A program made the translations under genes and the position numbers. A DNA stretch of 64,000 nucleotides. Origin: Chryseobacterium sp. RU37D (GTDB lineage: Bacteria; Bacteroidota; Bacteroidia; Flavobacteriales; Weeksellaceae). Below are positions 62,550-64,000 of the stretch, in pieces; the first letter of the stretch is position 1; the number at the start of each line of letters is the position of its first letter. The notes beneath the pieces are model-generated. The model did not search any database. It had not been told where the DNA came from and worked only from the letters and a program-made list of their open reading frames with translations. The stretch spans positions 124,001 to 188,000 of the forward strand of contig NZ_FTMM01000003.1 of assembly GCF_900156075.1 (NCBI RefSeq), in the 5' to 3' direction.

Positions 62550-62702
62550 ATGAAGCTTTTCAAAGAATTGATGCTTATAGTCTGTCACAGAGATCTTATT
62601 TGTGAAGATTATATAAAAGTATGGGAAATTTATAAAGGTAAGGAATATAAAACTAAATTTTTAGTTGATAAAATTTCCCTTCTACGTCATGACGGAAAAT
62701 GA
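62550..62702 (+). CDS. Possible small hypothetical ORF (50 residues), or remnant
   Basis: The frame MKLFKELMLIVCHRDLICED runs for 50 codons to a TGA. An overlapping frame beginning at 62520 (MKTSISQLYIHEAF...) stops after 28 codons and could be an original N terminus joined by a frameshift. No start signal or family is recognised. It may be a decayed gene or chance. Confidence 0.3.
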   Translation: MKLFKELMLIVCHRDLICEDYIKVWEIYKGKEYKTKFLVDKISLLRHDGK

Positions 62703-63018
62703 ACTTCCAAGTTAAATACTAATTAATCAAAAAGCGAAAAAATAGATTCTATAGTCGATTTTTAATCTATAAGGTTAAAATTTATTCTTTAACGATTTTC
62801 TTTTCTTCCCGGAACTGCTTTTCCACAAAAAAGGAAAACAATTTGAGAATTTTTACTCATTGCGCTGGATTTTAGCACTATCAGTTTTCATTAAAATCTT
62901 TCAATTGCTATAAATTTAGAAATATATAAAAAGAAAATGCAAAAGTAATTAATTTTTTCAGAGATGTTTTGATCCAAACTAATAATATTTTTAATCATTA
63001 AAGAATTTCAGAATGTTA

Positions 63019-63026
63019 TATCTTTG
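63019..63026 (+). promoter_or_regulatory. -7 box of ruvC
   Basis: TATCTTTG ends 5 bp before the ruvC ATG, so the transcript would be leaderless or almost so. Confidence 0.5.
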
Positions 63027-63031
63027 ACGCA

Positions 63032-63586
63032 ATGATCGCAGAGAAAATTATTTTAGGTATTGACCCCGGAACAACGGTAATGGGTTTTGGAATTATTTCC
63101 GTAAAAAATGACAAGATGGAAATGATTTCCATCCATGAATTATTGCTGAAAAAGTATCCCAATCACGAAACTAAACTTAAATATATCTTTGATAGAACCT
63201 TAGCCCTGATTGATGAATTTCACCCTGATGAAGTGGCACTGGAAGCACCTTTCTATGGAAAGAATGTGCAAAGTATGCTAAAGCTGGGTCGGGCTCAGGG
63301 AGTCGCTATGGCAGCAAGCCTTTACAGAAATATCCCCATCACCGAATATTCTCCGAAAAAAATAAAAATGGCCATCACTGGAAACGGAAATGCCAGCAAA
63401 GAACAGGTTGCCGGAATGCTCCAAAATCTTTTAAAACTGAAAGAATTCCCTACCAAATATCTTGATGCTTCCGACGGTCTTGCGGTTGCTGTCTGCCATC
63501 ATTTCAATTCCGGGACAATTGCTGATACGAAACCCTATACCGGCTGGGCAAGTTTTTTAAAACAAAACCCTGATCGTTTGAAATAA
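63032..63586 (+). CDS. ruvC: Holliday junction resolvase RuvC
   Basis: A 184-residue nuclease that cuts Holliday junctions with RuvAB. The acidic active site is visible: the first Asp in LGIDPGTTVMGFGII (about 10), Glu in VALEAPFYGKNVQSMLKLG (about 71), and the last Asp in YLDASDGLAVAVCHH (about 146-149). The length is usual. ruvA and ruvB are not adjacent, which is common in Bacteroidota. The gene is preceded by a leaderless-type promoter. Confidence 0.96.
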   Translation: MIAEKIILGIDPGTTVMGFGIISVKNDKMEMISIHELLLKKYPNHETKLKYIFDRTLALIDEFHPDEVALEAPFYGKNVQSMLKLGRAQGVAMAASLYRNIPITEYSPKKIKMAITGNGNASKEQVAGMLQNLLKLKEFPTKYLDASDGLAVAVCHHFNSGTIADTKPYTGWASFLKQNPDRLK

Positions 63587-63608
63587 CCCAAAGGCATAAT
63601 TTCAAAGA

Positions 63609-63800
63609 CTATTTTGCTTTATATTCTGCAGGAATAATGGCAAAATCTGCTGTTGCCTTTCCGTTTTTATCATATTAAGAATATTGCAACATTATATATC
63701 ATTATTCCGGAACTCTTACATATCTACAGATGTTTTTACAAGTCTTAAGGCTTCTTCTTTTGCCTGAATCTTGAATGTTTCAATCTGTTCAGATGGTATT
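63609..63800 (-). pseudogene. Decayed minus-strand gene fragments
   Basis: Two short minus-strand frames look like C-terminal ends: one ends YDKNGKATADFAIIPAEYKAK (stop at 63609-63611), the other reads GIPSEQIETFKIQAKEEALR and ends VDM at 63716. Both have protein-like composition but are cut by stops within 30 codons. They may be one broken gene with frameshifts, or two. No family recognised. Confidence 0.35.
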
Positions 63801-63880
63801 CCTCAAAAGATATAATGAAAAGCGGGAAATTGCTCCTAAAAAAGTTTAAACAAGTTTGATAAAATTATTTTTATAATTAT

Positions 63881-64000
63881 TTACTTTACTACTTTTTCAT
63901 AAACGTCTTCTATCTGTCTCACCTTTCCATCCAAAATTTCGTTATAATTGACATAAAGCTTCCTGTCGTTTATCTTATAATACTCGGTACGCTTCAGGTC
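63881..64000 (-). CDS. C-terminal end of a minus-strand gene (partial)
   Basis: The frame is open from the window end for 39 codons to a TAA at 63883-63881. It reads DLKRTEYYKINDRKLYVNYN and ends YEKVVK. The start lies outside the window. The product cannot be named from this tail. Confidence 0.5.
   Translation of the reverse strand, partial: DLKRTEYYKINDRKLYVNYNEILDGKVRQIEDVYEKVVK

Larger units (their letters stand above)
62463..63031. other. 569-bp gap before ruvC
   Basis: It holds one possible small frame (62550-62702) and the ruvC -7 box. The rest is AT-rich with no feature I can support. Confidence 0.5.

Noticed and set aside
1-64000. tRNA, rRNA or CRISPR elements
   Set aside because: I looked through all gaps over 150 bp and saw no cloverleaf, rRNA stretch or regularly spaced repeats.

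Overview
The window comes from an AT-rich Bacteroidota genome, most likely the Flavobacteriia (family Weeksellaceae, Chryseobacterium or a close relative). The evidence is the promoter form (TTG, 17-20 bp spacer, TAnnTTTG) seen before several housekeeping genes, secreted proteins with type IX secretion (T9SS) type A and type B C-terminal domains, the YceD-rpmF-accB-accC gene order, and family-level resemblance of many proteins. No taxonomic search was possible.

Layout. 1-5.3 kb holds the end of an envelope acyltransferase gene, a GT2 glycosyltransferase, an unrecognised protein, and a minus-strand operon NlpC/P60 - DUF1648 - cupin - waaA (Kdo transferase). 5.5-10.7 kb holds an OmpA-like lipoprotein divergent from tilS, then a DsbD-type reductase and a lone ExbD. 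10.7-20.2 kb is mainly core: a frameshifted lipoprotein pseudogene, an alpha/beta hydrolase, a patatin, an NrnA-type DHH phosphoesterase, rpmH (too short for most ORF cut-offs), an FtsE-like ATPase, TrmN6, an orphan sensor kinase, ribE, pdxA, YceD/DUF177 and rpmF. accB-accC follow, then ornithine aminotransferase.

23.7-35.0 kb is a polysaccharide/LPS glycosyltransferase cluster. Ten genes lie on the plus strand with almost no spacing; two convergent minus-strand genes follow (a glycosyltransferase and a mannose-type sugar cupin). No flippase, polymerase or ligase is visible. gltX and accA come next.

37.7-53.9 kb is the accessory part. It contains a DUF3472 T9SS protein behind a 0.9-kb leader with a possible structured RNA, two giant paralogous T9SS type B proteins in opposite orientation around tsf, the wreck of a third paralog, and four small secreted or lipidated proteins sharing one C-terminal two-cysteine domain. 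This block separates tsf from rpsB, genes that are adjacent in most bacteria. rplM-rpsI-rpsB then run on the minus strand from a good promoter.

56-64 kb holds a DUF3667 membrane protein, a small membrane protein, a fused B12-dependent acyl-CoA mutase (IcmF type), a lipoprotein serine hydrolase, ruvC, decayed fragments and the end of one more minus-strand gene. No tRNA, rRNA, CRISPR array, intact transposase or prophage gene was found.

The best candidates for something undescribed are the four-member two-cysteine family with the giant T9SS proteins between rpsB and tsf, and the structured leader at 38.3 kb.
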